Source: Methylomonas montana (GTDB lineage: Bacteria > Pseudomonadota > Gammaproteobacteria > Methylococcales > Methylomonadaceae). From it: a DNA stretch of 64,000 bases. The position numbers and the translations under genes are program-made. How positions within the stretch are numbered: the first letter of the stretch is position 1; each line of letters begins with the position of its first letter. The stretch lies in the NCBI RefSeq assembly GCF_030490285.1, contig NZ_CP129884.1:3658001-3722000 (forward strand), read 5' to 3'. The notes below the pieces were generated by a model, which was not told the DNA's origin, made no database searches, and saw only the letters and a list, made by a program, of their open reading frames with translations. Of this stretch, positions 1 through 7,647 are shown in pieces.

Positions 1-203
1 AGAGATGCTTGCCACTCAAAGGGAATCGCTGGAGAAAACAACTGTTGCAAATAGGTATGTCTCGACTCCAAAACCATCGTCAGTGTTTCCCAATCCGCAT
101 GACTTATACAGAACTCAATTTTATCCGAATAAGCCAGTAAGGCGTTTCTTTGCTCTTCTAGCCAATGCTCGTCCAAACTGTTTGAATCCTCAGGCGATAG
201 CAT
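1..203 (-). CDS. fliT: FliT-like flagellar chaperone, C-terminus cut by window edge
   Basis: An open frame starts at the ATG at 203 (minus strand) and runs off the window at base 1. It gives about 67 residues beginning MLSPEDSNSLDEHWLEEQRN, predicted helical and acidic. The start lies inside the last codons of fliS (14-nt overlap), which implies translational coupling. FliT is the usual gene after fliS in fliDST operons and acts as an export chaperone for FliD and a regulator of FlhDC in enterics. The FliT name rests on position, small size and helical character, not on a diagnostic motif, so it could be another small flagellar protein. Confidence 0.55.
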   Translation of the reverse strand, partial: MLSPEDSNSLDEHWLEEQRNALLAYSDKIEFCISHADWETLTMVLESRHTYLQQLFSPAIPFEWQAS

Positions 204-576
204 CCCAGGCTTCCTTGATATCTTTCATCAGAAAGACAACCTCGTCCAGCTTGTCTTCGCTATTTTCTTGACTGGCTTGCAGAAGACGGGAATTCATATA
301 GTCATACAACTGGTGTAAATTTGCGGCCAATTCGCCACCTTGCTCAAGATTCAAGGCTTCGTTCAAGCCCCCGACAATACCAATCGCCTTGGAAATATAA
401 ATACTTTTAGCTTCCAAATCACCGTGAGCCATCGCACCTTTCGCCGAATTGACTCTGGCCAGAAAACCTTCCATCAACATTTGTATCAAGCGATGGGGAG
501 AATCGTCCCCTACTCCTCCAGCGTTATGTACGTCGGCATATTGTTTGATACCTTTCTTGTTAGCAGAAACATGCAT
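190..576 (-). CDS. fliS: Flagellar export chaperone FliS
   Basis: The 128-residue protein has normal FliS length and the family pattern: an N-terminal Tyr-containing segment (KQYADV), then the helix 'SPHRLIQMLMEGFLARVNSA' and a C-terminal four-helix-bundle region. FliS binds the disordered C-terminus of flagellin in the cytosol, preventing premature polymerisation and guiding it to the flagellar export gate. The ATG at 576 is preceded by a GAGGAA ribosome site. The gene sits 16 nt downstream of fliD and overlaps the following fliT-like gene, as expected of a fliD-fliS-fliT unit. Confidence 0.95.
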   Translation of the reverse strand: MHVSANKKGIKQYADVHNAGGVGDDSPHRLIQMLMEGFLARVNSAKGAMAHGDLEAKSIYISKAIGIVGGLNEALNLEQGGELAANLHQLYDYMNSRLLQASQENSEDKLDEVVFLMKDIKEAWDAIA

Positions 577-592
577 AGAAAGTTCCTCGTGG

Positions 593-2074
593 TTACGAAT
601 TTTGGATCCAATTGTTTAAAAAAGTACTAGTCGAATTAAACGCTCCAACCGCCACGTCCATCGCCGTAAACTGTTTCAACAGCATCGCCTCGTAATCGCT
701 TTGCCTCGCCTCTATGGCAAGTTTCCGGCTTTCCAAAGCTGATAGCTGTTTCTTTAGAGAATTTTGTTGGGTGTCCAACGCCCCACCCGATTCCAAGAAT
801 GAGTTCAACGAATCATTCATCCGAGTCGCAACGCCGTTAGCGGAGGTAAAAATCTCACTCACCGCAGGTAATTCAGTACTTAATACACTATTCAATTTCG
901 CGCTATCCAGAGACATTACTCCGTCCTTGACCGTGATACCAATCATTGCCAAGGAGTTATAAGTCTTGTCATAGCGCGCCGAGACCGATTGAACTTTAGC
1001 GGTGGCATCCTGACGGAGCAAACTGCTAGTAAGGCGTAGCGTCGAATTACCGATCAATGGGCCATTGCCAGAACCGCTACCATCAGAGGATCCGCCATAT
1101 TGCCCCAGGCTTTTACTGGTCGAGCTGAATTTATTGTAGGCCGTGACAAATTCGTTAATAGCCGCAGTAATTGTGTCATTATCTAAACTGATATCGACAT
1201 TAGTCGTTTTACCCTCGCTTCCAGCCTTCAATTCAAGGGTGACGCCAGACAGAACATCCGTGATGCTATTACTACTTCGAGTTGCAATTTGTCCATCAAC
1301 TTCAATCTGGGCATCTTTGGGTGTAACCTGGGATTCAAGATTACCCGTGACAAACCTCGACAACCCGGATGCATCGGTGTGGTTTCCATCAATATCGGTT
1401 GCGCTAACTGTAAAGCCGTTCTCTGCGCCTGTATTCTTGCCTGTCAAAACCAATTTGGAAACCGTAGTTCCATATAGCGGATCATCAGTACCGTATAACG
1501 GATCACCTACAGGATAGGCGCTGTTAGTCTTATGATCGATATTAACGATGGTGGCCGTCACGAAGCTATTGCCAGATGCCTGATTGATAGCATCCCGCAA
1601 GCCCTCCAAAGTTGTAGTACTCGTGGCATTAACTTTGAAGGACAAGCCCGAATTCGTCCCGAATGTCAGCTCTCCTTCACCGACTTTCGCTTCTCCACCA
1701 CCGATCTTTTGGGGGTCATCATTGATAAACTCGGTTGTGGTAATAGATTTTTGCGCCGTCGCCAGCTGATTAACCTTAAAAGAATATGAGCCAGGCACCG
1801 CTCCAAGGCCAGTGGTAACTTTTAAAACGGATTCATCGGAAGACGTGGACTTGTAGGTCTTGAATAAGCTACCGTTTTTCAGTTTAGCCACCGCCGTGCG
1901 CAAATCAGACAACGCACTTTTCAATGTTCCCAAACCGCTCAACCGAGTATTGGCGACGTTTTTTTGACGGCTGACTGCATTTAACCCTGGCTGGGCCTCG
2001 GCTTTCGCTAACTGGGTTACAAGCGATTGAATATCAATGCCGCTTCCTATACCTGTTGAAGATACTATGCCCAT
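593..2074 (-). CDS. fliD: Flagellar hook-associated protein 2 (filament cap) FliD
   Basis: The 493-residue protein has FliD_N at residues 1-105 (starting MGIVSSTGIGSGIDIQSLV, the conserved opening) and FliD_C in the last 250 residues, with the coiled-coil tail (QQNSLKKQLSALESRKLAIEAR) ending in the Asn/Ser-rich FLNNW segment. FliD forms the cap at the filament tip that folds incoming flagellin. A GTG 18 nt upstream would also open the frame, but the ATG at 2074 has GAGGAG 6 nt before it and matches the family N-terminus. The variable middle (about 110-290) is the surface-exposed domain. Confidence 0.96.
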   Translation of the reverse strand: MGIVSSTGIGSGIDIQSLVTQLAKAEAQPGLNAVSRQKNVANTRLSGLGTLKSALSDLRTAVAKLKNGSLFKTYKSTSSDESVLKVTTGLGAVPGSYSFKVNQLATAQKSITTTEFINDDPQKIGGGEAKVGEGELTFGTNSGLSFKVNATSTTTLEGLRDAINQASGNSFVTATIVNIDHKTNSAYPVGDPLYGTDDPLYGTTVSKLVLTGKNTGAENGFTVSATDIDGNHTDASGLSRFVTGNLESQVTPKDAQIEVDGQIATRSSNSITDVLSGVTLELKAGSEGKTTNVDISLDNDTITAAINEFVTAYNKFSSTSKSLGQYGGSSDGSGSGNGPLIGNSTLRLTSSLLRQDATAKVQSVSARYDKTYNSLAMIGITVKDGVMSLDSAKLNSVLSTELPAVSEIFTSANGVATRMNDSLNSFLESGGALDTQQNSLKKQLSALESRKLAIEARQSDYEAMLLKQFTAMDVAVGAFNSTSTFLNNWIQNS

Positions 2075-2102
2075 GACGCCCTCCTCACCCACTCAATGCG
2101 TA

Positions 2103-2510
2103 TCAAGCACGGTCTTGAAGTACAGAACCTTGCTGCCCTTCCAGTTCCTGCATACGTTTTATAAACGCTAACATCTCCTCTGCCGGAATTTGCCGCACCA
2201 CCTCACCGCTATCACTATCAACAACCTTAACCACGAGCTCTTTTGTCTCGTCGTCCACTTTAAATTGTAAATTGCGGTTGGCAGCCTGTAGCAGGTTATT
2301 ACCTTGATCCGCTGCCAGTTTTACCAACTCAGGTGAAGCCGCCGGCTTGCTCTTACCGTGCTGATCGTCTTGAGTTACTGATGTCACTGACTCGCGAATA
2401 CCGGTTTCTCCTTTAACAACCGAGGCATCCAGCTCTTCAGTTTTTTTATTGCCGGCTTTTCCAACAGTCACGGGAGATAGCTTCAACACGCTAGGGATCT
2501 CACTATTCAT
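2103..2510 (-). CDS. flaG: FlaG family flagellar protein
   Basis: The 135-residue protein has a disordered charged N-terminal half and the FlaG signature at the C-terminus: LQFKVDDETKELVVKVVDSD then GEVVRQIPAEEML. FlaG proteins occur between fliC and fliD in polar-flagellated bacteria and influence filament length; their biochemistry is poorly known. The ATG at 2510 is preferred because AAGGTGA precedes it at proper spacing; a GTG 9 nt upstream overlaps that ribosome site. The gene lies between the fliC terminator hairpin and fliD, so it is probably transcribed by partial read-through from the fliC promoter. Confidence 0.88.
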   Translation of the reverse strand: MNSEIPSVLKLSPVTVGKAGNKKTEELDASVVKGETGIRESVTSVTQDDQHGKSKPAASPELVKLAADQGNNLLQAANRNLQFKVDDETKELVVKVVDSDSGEVVRQIPAEEMLAFIKRMQELEGQQGSVLQDRA

Positions 2511-2541
2511 GACGCTCACCTTATACCTTGCAAATTAAACT

Positions 2542-2567
2542 GGAGGCCACGAAAAAACGTGGCCTCC
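2542..2567 (-). terminator. Hairpin terminator/attenuator after fliC
   Basis: A perfect 10-bp GC-rich inverted repeat (GGAGGCCACG / CGTGGCCTCC) with a 6-nt A/T loop lies 10 nt past the fliC stop. The T-tract behind it on the minus strand is short (AGTTTAATTT). It probably ends most fliC transcripts and lets a fraction continue into flaG-fliD-fliS. Confidence 0.75.
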
Positions 2568-2576
2568 CTCTTAGAA

Positions 2577-3425
2577 TTACTGGAGCAAGCTAAGCACTGA
2601 TTGCGCCGACTGATTAGCCTGCGACAACATCGCCGTACCTGCTTGTTGCAGAATTTGTGACCGGCTCAAGTTAGATGTTTCTACTGCAAAGTCGGCATCC
2701 ATGATCCGTGAACGAGCAGCACTTTGGTTTTCAATAGAAGACTGTAAGTTACCGATCGTGGTCGTAAAGCGGTTTTGTACTGCACCTAAATTAGCACGGA
2801 AATCATCAATTTTGCCGATGGCCACATCTATACTGTCTATTGCAGATAACACATTAGCCGAAGTAGCAACACTGCCAATCGATACGGTACCAGCCTGAAT
2901 AACCCCTATCCCTGACACGTTACTCAGATTAGAAACAGTAATCGAAATCTGATTGTTCGCAGAAGTTCCGGCTCCTACTTGAAATATAGCTCCAACCAAA
3001 CTGCCAGCCAAAATTTTCTTACCATTGAACTCGGTATTACCGATAATCCGGCCAATCTCATCACCCAGCTGTTTAAATTCAGTCTGCAATTTTTCGCGGT
3101 CGGAATCAGACACCGCACCCCTGTTGGCAGCTTGCACCCCAAGATCGCGCATACGCTGCAAAGTTTCGGTAATCGCGCCCATCGCACTTTCGGCCGTCTG
3201 AGCCATGGAAATGCCATCGTTCGCATTACGCATCGCGACGGTCATACCGCGAATTTGCGAAGTCATTTTATCAGCGATTGACAAACCCGCCGCGTCGTCT
3301 TTTGCAGAGTTGACACGCAGGCCGGAAGACAACCGCTCCATGGAAGTTTGTAGTGATTGGTTAGTCCTAGTTAACTGACGTTGACTGTTCAAGGACGCGA
3401 CGTTTGTGTTGATTACCATTGCCAT
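2577..3425 (-). CDS. fliC: Flagellin FliC
   Basis: The 282-residue flagellin opens MAMVINTNVASLNSQRQLTR and ends in the conserved D0 helix (NLSRSQILQQAGTAMLSQAN...VLSLLQ). Residues 1-140 (Flagellin_N, D0/D1) and about 200-282 (Flagellin_C) are conserved; the central stretch 140-200 is very short, so the filament has almost no D2/D3 domain. That stretch is Ser/Thr-rich (SNVSGIG, TVSIGSVATS) and offers plausible O-glycosylation sites, fitting the adjacent pse genes. The ATG at 3425 has GGAGGG before it; a GTG 15 nt upstream coincides with that site and is rejected. Only one flagellin gene is in the window. Confidence 0.97.
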   Translation of the reverse strand: MAMVINTNVASLNSQRQLTRTNQSLQTSMERLSSGLRVNSAKDDAAGLSIADKMTSQIRGMTVAMRNANDGISMAQTAESAMGAITETLQRMRDLGVQAANRGAVSDSDREKLQTEFKQLGDEIGRIIGNTEFNGKKILAGSLVGAIFQVGAGTSANNQISITVSNLSNVSGIGVIQAGTVSIGSVATSANVLSAIDSIDVAIGKIDDFRANLGAVQNRFTTTIGNLQSSIENQSAARSRIMDADFAVETSNLSRSQILQQAGTAMLSQANQSAQSVLSLLQ

Positions 3426-3513
3426 GATTTTACCCTCCACTTTCTTTCAGATTTGTTGCTCTCTGAAAGCAATGTTTATTGTTTGGTTAAAGAAACTTTC
3501 GAATTCGATTTGT

Positions 3514-3540
3514 TTATCGACCCAATCAAAAATAACTTTA
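3514..3540 (-). promoter_or_regulatory. FliA (sigma-28) promoter of fliC
   Basis: On the minus strand TAAAGTTA is followed by exactly 11 nt and then GTCGATAA. The enterobacterial sigma-28 consensus is TAAAGTTT-N11-GCCGATAA, so only two of 16 positions differ. It lies about 90 nt upstream of the fliC start codon, leaving an untranslated leader of roughly 80 nt. Confidence 0.88.
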
Positions 3541-3569
3541 GTCTTTTTCTAATTTTTTCTCGTACAGGA

Positions 3570-4625
3570 TTAGCCCATCAAATCCCATGACATGGGCGTG
3601 CCCTTATTAACAGCCTTGGCGAGACGCCGGCCCAGCAAAATGGACAGATACTTAGGCGGCAAGCCGCAGCCTGGCCGAATGGCGCGCAAATTATCCAAGG
3701 TTAACACCTCCCCGGCTTTGACATCTTTCACGACATATAACGAGCGACGAAAAACCAAAGACTTTTGCTCAGCTTCCGTTGGCCCATAGCTGACTTGCCC
3801 AAGCGACTGCCATGCTCTCTCGGCCTCCACCACTAGTTGCTCCATTTCAGTCGGCTCCATCGAGAAGGCACTATCGACTCCGCCATCGGCACGATTGAGC
3901 GTAAAGTGTTTTTCGATAACCGTTGCGCCCAACGCGACGCTCGCCACTCCCACCCCCACCCCCATCGTGTGATCGGATAGCCCAACCTCACAATTAAACA
4001 TCTCGCGCAGATGAGGAATGGTCAGAATGTTGGTGTTATTGGCCGCCGCCGGGTAAGTACTGGTACATTTGAGTAGAATCAAGTCCTTGCAACCAGCCTC
4101 GCGAGCTGCACGCACGGTCTCGTCCAATTCTGCCAACGTAGCCATGCCAGTGGAAATGATCAGTGGCTTACCCGTAGCAGCAACCCGACGGATCAATGGC
4201 AAATCGGTATTCTCGAACGAAGCAATCTTGTAGCAAGGCACATCAAGACTTTCCAGAAAGTCGACGGCCGTATCATCGAAGGGCGTACTGAACGGAATCA
4301 GACCCATTCTCCTAGCATGTTCGAAAATCGGCTTGTGCCACTCCCACGGCGTATAGGCTTCGCCGTAAAGCTTGTATAGCGAGGCACCTGCCCACAGGCT
4401 GTTCGGATCGCCGATATGAAACTCGCGCTCGTCCAGATCGATGGTCATGGTATCAGGCGTATAGGTCTGGATCTTTAGCCCATGCGCGCCTGAGCTGGCG
4501 ACCGCCTCGACAATATCCAGGGCACGGTCTAGGGATTGATTATGATTGCCTGACATTTCGGCGATGATGAAAGGACGATGATTTCGCCCTATCCATCTGT
4601 CCGCAATTTTGAATTCTTTGGCCAT
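3570..4625 (-). CDS. pseI: Pseudaminic acid synthase PseI
   Basis: The 351-residue NeuB-family enzyme condenses phosphoenolpyruvate with 2,4-diacetamido-2,4,6-trideoxy-L-altrose to give pseudaminic acid. The N-terminal TIM barrel (about 15-270) shows FIIAEMSGNHNQ, LKIQTYTPDTMT, STPFD, ISTGMA and EKHFTLNR; a C-terminal SAF/antifreeze-like domain (about 290-345, RRSLYVVKDVKAGEVLTLDN) follows. The context decides PseI rather than sialic acid synthase NeuB: pseF and pseG are immediately upstream (4-nt gap to pseG). The 3' end lies just before the fliC promoter. Confidence 0.94.
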   Translation of the reverse strand: MAKEFKIADRWIGRNHRPFIIAEMSGNHNQSLDRALDIVEAVASSGAHGLKIQTYTPDTMTIDLDEREFHIGDPNSLWAGASLYKLYGEAYTPWEWHKPIFEHARRMGLIPFSTPFDDTAVDFLESLDVPCYKIASFENTDLPLIRRVAATGKPLIISTGMATLAELDETVRAAREAGCKDLILLKCTSTYPAAANNTNILTIPHLREMFNCEVGLSDHTMGVGVGVASVALGATVIEKHFTLNRADGGVDSAFSMEPTEMEQLVVEAERAWQSLGQVSYGPTEAEQKSLVFRRSLYVVKDVKAGEVLTLDNLRAIRPGCGLPPKYLSILLGRRLAKAVNKGTPMSWDLMG

Positions 4626-4629
4626 GTCT

Positions 4630-6135
4630 TTACAGTTTTTTTATATAGTGCGTTGCTTCGAGTTGATAGTCGGCCCCCAAGAACAAACGGCTAGAAGGTT
4701 TGTTGCCGTCCAGTACGCAGGCTCGAATGTACTTGATTTCGGGGTGATTACGTTTCAACCAGTATTCTGCCGCCAGCAACAGATTATGGCCTTGTCCGGA
4801 ATGGATCGCATCCGGAACAAGATAGATCGACACCTCCGCTCCATCCTGTTGTTGGTCAAAACGCACCACCCCTACCGGCAGGCCTTTTGATTCACCAATC
4901 AGCAATACCTTATCCTGAGAGAACATCACTGTCTCAAACCATTTTCGATGGTTTTCCCAAGCAATCGGCTCAGGGTTTCTCGACACCGACCTGATATCCG
5001 GATGGTTGCGCCACTGGAACAAATTAAGCGTATCCTCGTTGACCACTTTTCTGATATCGATACCACTACATCCCAATTTACTGGCAACCCGAGATGCTCC
5101 AAGCCCATCCACGGCATTTCTTGCGTTATGCGAAATAAGCTGAATTAGCGGGTCATTCCCCATCAACGCCGCAGCATGTCGCTTGATTGCTTCTATCAGA
5201 TCGCCGTCCATAACAGGCGCATATAACCAGCCCAAACGCGCCGCATCAACAATCTGTTGTTGCTGATTAGCGGCTACACAGATACTCAACGCCGGCAGTC
5301 CCAAACAACAACGCTCCCAGACTGCTGTGCCACCGGCGCCAATCGCCAAATCGGCCGCAGCCATCAGTTCAGCCATGCGACTAGTTTGCACATGACAAAC
5401 ATATCCCTGCGCAGCACAAACCGCCTCAATCTCTTCTCGGCATGGATGCTGCGCGCCAATCACCACATCCACCTGCAATCCAATGACGCCCGACTCCGTC
5501 AAAGCTTTAATGGCTTTGCCCGTATAGTTGTCCGCATCGACACCGCCAAAAAACACGAGGATTCGTTTGACTGGCCCAGAACGTGGCTGGTTTTTTTTGC
5601 GCAATTGGCGGAATTCATCTCGCAGCAATGCATAGCCAGGACCGAGCAATAACCGGCAATGAGCAGGCAGCTTGCCGGCGTAGCGTGTTTGCATCTCGGC
5701 ATAGTAGTTCTGGTCGAGCAGCATGTCGCAATCGTGATGGCGATCGGCAAGATCATCAATGACCATGATTTGCCTGACACTCTGCCGCAGTACAGCTTCC
5801 CAGCACCTGTCCAGCGCGTAATGATCGACCACCAGCCAGTCCCAGCTTTTATCAGCAAGCGCCTGACGAGTCGCATCCGCATCTTGGCCTTGACTAACGC
5901 CCAACCACGCCGCATGAGCCAAATCGCCAGACACAGCTAAAGCCGAGTCGCTAACCAATCCGATGTATTCCATGCCTTTTTCCAGCAACAGGCCACGCAG
6001 ATGCTTGGGTATGTGACGACAAACGAAACGAACCTCCACACCTCGTTGCGTCAAGACATTGGCCAAAGTCAGGCAACGCATGAAATGACCGGTGCCGATT
6101 TGCGCGGAAGCATCGACCCGAAAGGCAACCCTCAA
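4630..6135 (-). CDS. pseG: PseG nucleotidase fused to a GNAT acetyltransferase (probable PseG-PseH)
   Basis: Residues 1-340 are PseG (UDP-2,4-diacetamido-2,4,6-trideoxy-beta-L-altropyranose hydrolase): RVDASAQIGTGHFMRCLTLA with the catalytic-type His, FGGVDADNYTG, and the GT-B-like AIGAGGTAVWERCCLGLPAL. Residues about 350-501 form a GNAT N-acetyltransferase domain (FQWRNHPDIRSVSRNP, HRKWFE, VGVVRFD, GQGHNLLLAAE), the type used by PseH to acetylate the 4-amino group. With no separate pseH in the window, the fusion probably supplies both steps 3 and 4. The start is a TTG at 6135 overlapping the pseF stop (TTGA); an ATG 57 nt further upstream would lie deep inside pseF and adds residues foreign to the family. 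Confidence 0.9.
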   Translation of the reverse strand: MRVAFRVDASAQIGTGHFMRCLTLANVLTQRGVEVRFVCRHIPKHLRGLLLEKGMEYIGLVSDSALAVSGDLAHAAWLGVSQGQDADATRQALADKSWDWLVVDHYALDRCWEAVLRQSVRQIMVIDDLADRHHDCDMLLDQNYYAEMQTRYAGKLPAHCRLLLGPGYALLRDEFRQLRKKNQPRSGPVKRILVFFGGVDADNYTGKAIKALTESGVIGLQVDVVIGAQHPCREEIEAVCAAQGYVCHVQTSRMAELMAAADLAIGAGGTAVWERCCLGLPALSICVAANQQQQIVDAARLGWLYAPVMDGDLIEAIKRHAAALMGNDPLIQLISHNARNAVDGLGASRVASKLGCSGIDIRKVVNEDTLNLFQWRNHPDIRSVSRNPEPIAWENHRKWFETVMFSQDKVLLIGESKGLPVGVVRFDQQQDGAEVSIYLVPDAIHSGQGHNLLLAAEYWLKRNHPEIKYIRACVLDGNKPSSRLFLGADYQLEATHYIKKL

Positions 6136-6836
6136 GCGGATATCTCGCCGGATTCGCGCAACACCTTGAACATCAACTCGGCACGCCGCCAATCCTCGAG
6201 CGTATCGATGTCCTGTACGCGATAGCGCGGCAAAAATACCGGAGCGGCCGCTTCGGAAAACAATGGCAATTCGCGAAGGAACGCCTCGCTACGCCCCCAG
6301 TAGAACTGGCCCGCATCATGGAAGCTTTCTTCCAGATCCTGCGAACGGGTATTGAATTGCTCTGGATGGAACATCGCTAGACGCCCATTAGGTGTAAACC
6401 TGATCGCGCGCTGAATTGGAAACGGAAAACTGGTGACTGAGAATGCATAATCACTGTTTGCGGCAATCAGCGTTTCATAACCAATCCGCAAATCCGCGGC
6501 AATAATGAAAGGCGCGGTGGCGTAAATACAGCAAACTGTTTGCGGAGCCTCTCCTTGTTCTGCGAACCATCGGATAGCATGGTTAATGACCGGGATGGTC
6601 CCAGCATAATCATTGGCTAATTCGGGAGGACGCATGAATGGAATTTCCGCACCGTACTCACGGGCAACGCAGGCAATTTCCGCATCGTCGGTGGAGACAA
6701 TGATATGGTCGAACAGTTTGGATGCCTCCGCCGCCTCTATCGACCACGCGATCATCGGTTTCCCACAAAAGTCTTTGATGTTTTTACGCGGAATGCGCTT
6801 GCTACCGCCCCGTGCAGGAATCACTGCTATTCTCAT
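6132..6836 (-). CDS. pseF: Pseudaminic acid cytidylyltransferase PseF
   Basis: The 234-residue protein activates pseudaminic acid with CTP to CMP-pseudaminic acid, the donor for glycosyltransferases. It has the CMP-sialate synthetase signature MRIAVIPARGGSKRIPRKNI then FCGKPMIAWSIEAA, followed by IIVSTDD and a C-terminal RVQDIDTLEDWRRAE. The ATG at 6836 has GGAG at good spacing. It heads the pseF-pseGH-pseI unit and overlaps pseGH by 4 nt. No convincing promoter was identified in the upstream DNA. Confidence 0.93.
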   Translation of the reverse strand: MRIAVIPARGGSKRIPRKNIKDFCGKPMIAWSIEAAEASKLFDHIIVSTDDAEIACVAREYGAEIPFMRPPELANDYAGTIPVINHAIRWFAEQGEAPQTVCCIYATAPFIIAADLRIGYETLIAANSDYAFSVTSFPFPIQRAIRFTPNGRLAMFHPEQFNTRSQDLEESFHDAGQFYWGRSEAFLRELPLFSEAAAPVFLPRYRVQDIDTLEDWRRAELMFKVLRESGEISA

Positions 6837-7144
6837 TAGCTCTCCATTTTGGTGATTGATAAGTCGATAGAAGCAGACGGATACAAAGCGGGGTTCCGCT
6901 TACTCCAACATCCGACGATGTACTCAATCGCTAACAGTCTTTTGCTACACACTCTCTTAACACCGAAGATGCATAAGGCCATCATCAATACCGGACATCA
7001 CAAGGCGGATTCTAACAATGATAAGCAATGAAACTTGAAAAAATCTTTAATCCGCATGTCATCGTCAAGGGCTTTAAGCAAATTGAGTCGTACAGACTGC
7101 AAGCAATTTTTAGGTTAACTTGTCGCGCGAGTTAAATTTCACAC

Positions 7145-7171
7145 TAAAGTTTTCGAGCAACTTGTCGATAC
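7145..7171 (+). promoter_or_regulatory. FliA (sigma-28) type promoter upstream of the repeat-protein gene
   Basis: TAAAGTTT is followed by exactly 11 nt and GTCGATAC. The -35 half is a perfect sigma-28 consensus, and the -10 half differs by two bases from GCCGATAA and by one from the fliC promoter in this window (GTCGATAA). It points toward the repeat-protein gene, whose ATG is about 475 nt downstream with no other convincing gene between. A transcript would have a long leader containing the 7232-7277 hairpin. Confidence 0.7.
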
Positions 7172-7231
7172 CCGATTGCGTAAGCAAGTAAGCTAGCAGG
7201 AAAGTCAGATAAGGGAAGGACTTTTGACACC

Positions 7232-7277
7232 GGTTTATCGGTATTTGCTGTTCCGAGTCAGCAAATACCGATAAACC
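7232..7277. repeat. Perfect 19-bp inverted repeat (hairpin)
   Basis: GGTTTATCGGTATTTGCTG (7232-7250) and its exact reverse complement (7259-7277) are separated by 8 nt. No T-run follows on either strand, so it is not a canonical terminator. It lies about 60 nt downstream of the FliA-type promoter and would form a strong hairpin in that leader. It could be an mRNA stabiliser, an attenuator, a protein-binding palindrome or a remnant of a mobile palindromic element. Confidence 0.75.
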
Positions 7278-7647
7278 AAAGGCAAAAACACGATTGGTTG
7301 GGATTTACTTAAAAAGCTTTCCTCACATGTCGCACGCGAATTCAAGATATTCTCTGTTAGCACCCGCCTATAGAAGACCACCAGCTTCGATGATAGGTTT
7401 GGATAGATCGGCGATTGGAGGGGGTATACCTAGTGTGAAAGCGCAAAAACCAAGGAATTGCACAACCCCGCTTTTGGCGCGTAGCCATTATTAAAATAAC
7501 AACGGGGTTGGACGGCTATTTTTCGGTGATTGTGCCACATTAACTTAATCTGAAATATTGGCTTTTACAACAGCCTCCTAACAACGATTCACAATTACGG
7601 CTCTCCGTTTCTGCGGGGAATATGGGCTAAATACAAGGGGATTGACC

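Larger units (their letters stand above)
6837..7647. other. Non-coding region between divergent pseF and the repeat-protein gene
   Basis: No convincing gene is seen in 811 bp. Two short plus-strand frames of 60 and 66 codons (6849 and 7294) have no ribosome site, no family resemblance and low-complexity basic composition. The stretch holds a FliA-type promoter (7145-7171), a perfect 19-bp hairpin (7232-7277), and a looser inverted repeat CAACCCCG / CGGGGTTG (7463-7470 and 7503-7510). It must also contain the pseF promoter. It is unusually long compared with the tight spacing elsewhere. Confidence 0.6.

Noticed and set aside
5-271. 88-codon plus-strand frame at the left edge
   Set aside because: It is antisense to the coupled fliS/fliT-like genes, which have family identity and proper starts.
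6849-7031. 60-codon plus-strand frame just after the pseF start
   Set aside because: No ribosome site and no coding character; overlaps the region where the pseF promoter should lie.
7294-7494. 66-codon plus-strand frame in the long intergenic region
   Set aside because: TTG start, no ribosome site, no family resemblance; most likely chance.
7463-7510. CAACCCCG / CGGGGTTG inverted repeat upstream of the repeat gene as a separate regulatory element
   Set aside because: Only 8-bp arms with a 32-nt loop and no T-run; it may be chance and was only noted in the intergenic entry.
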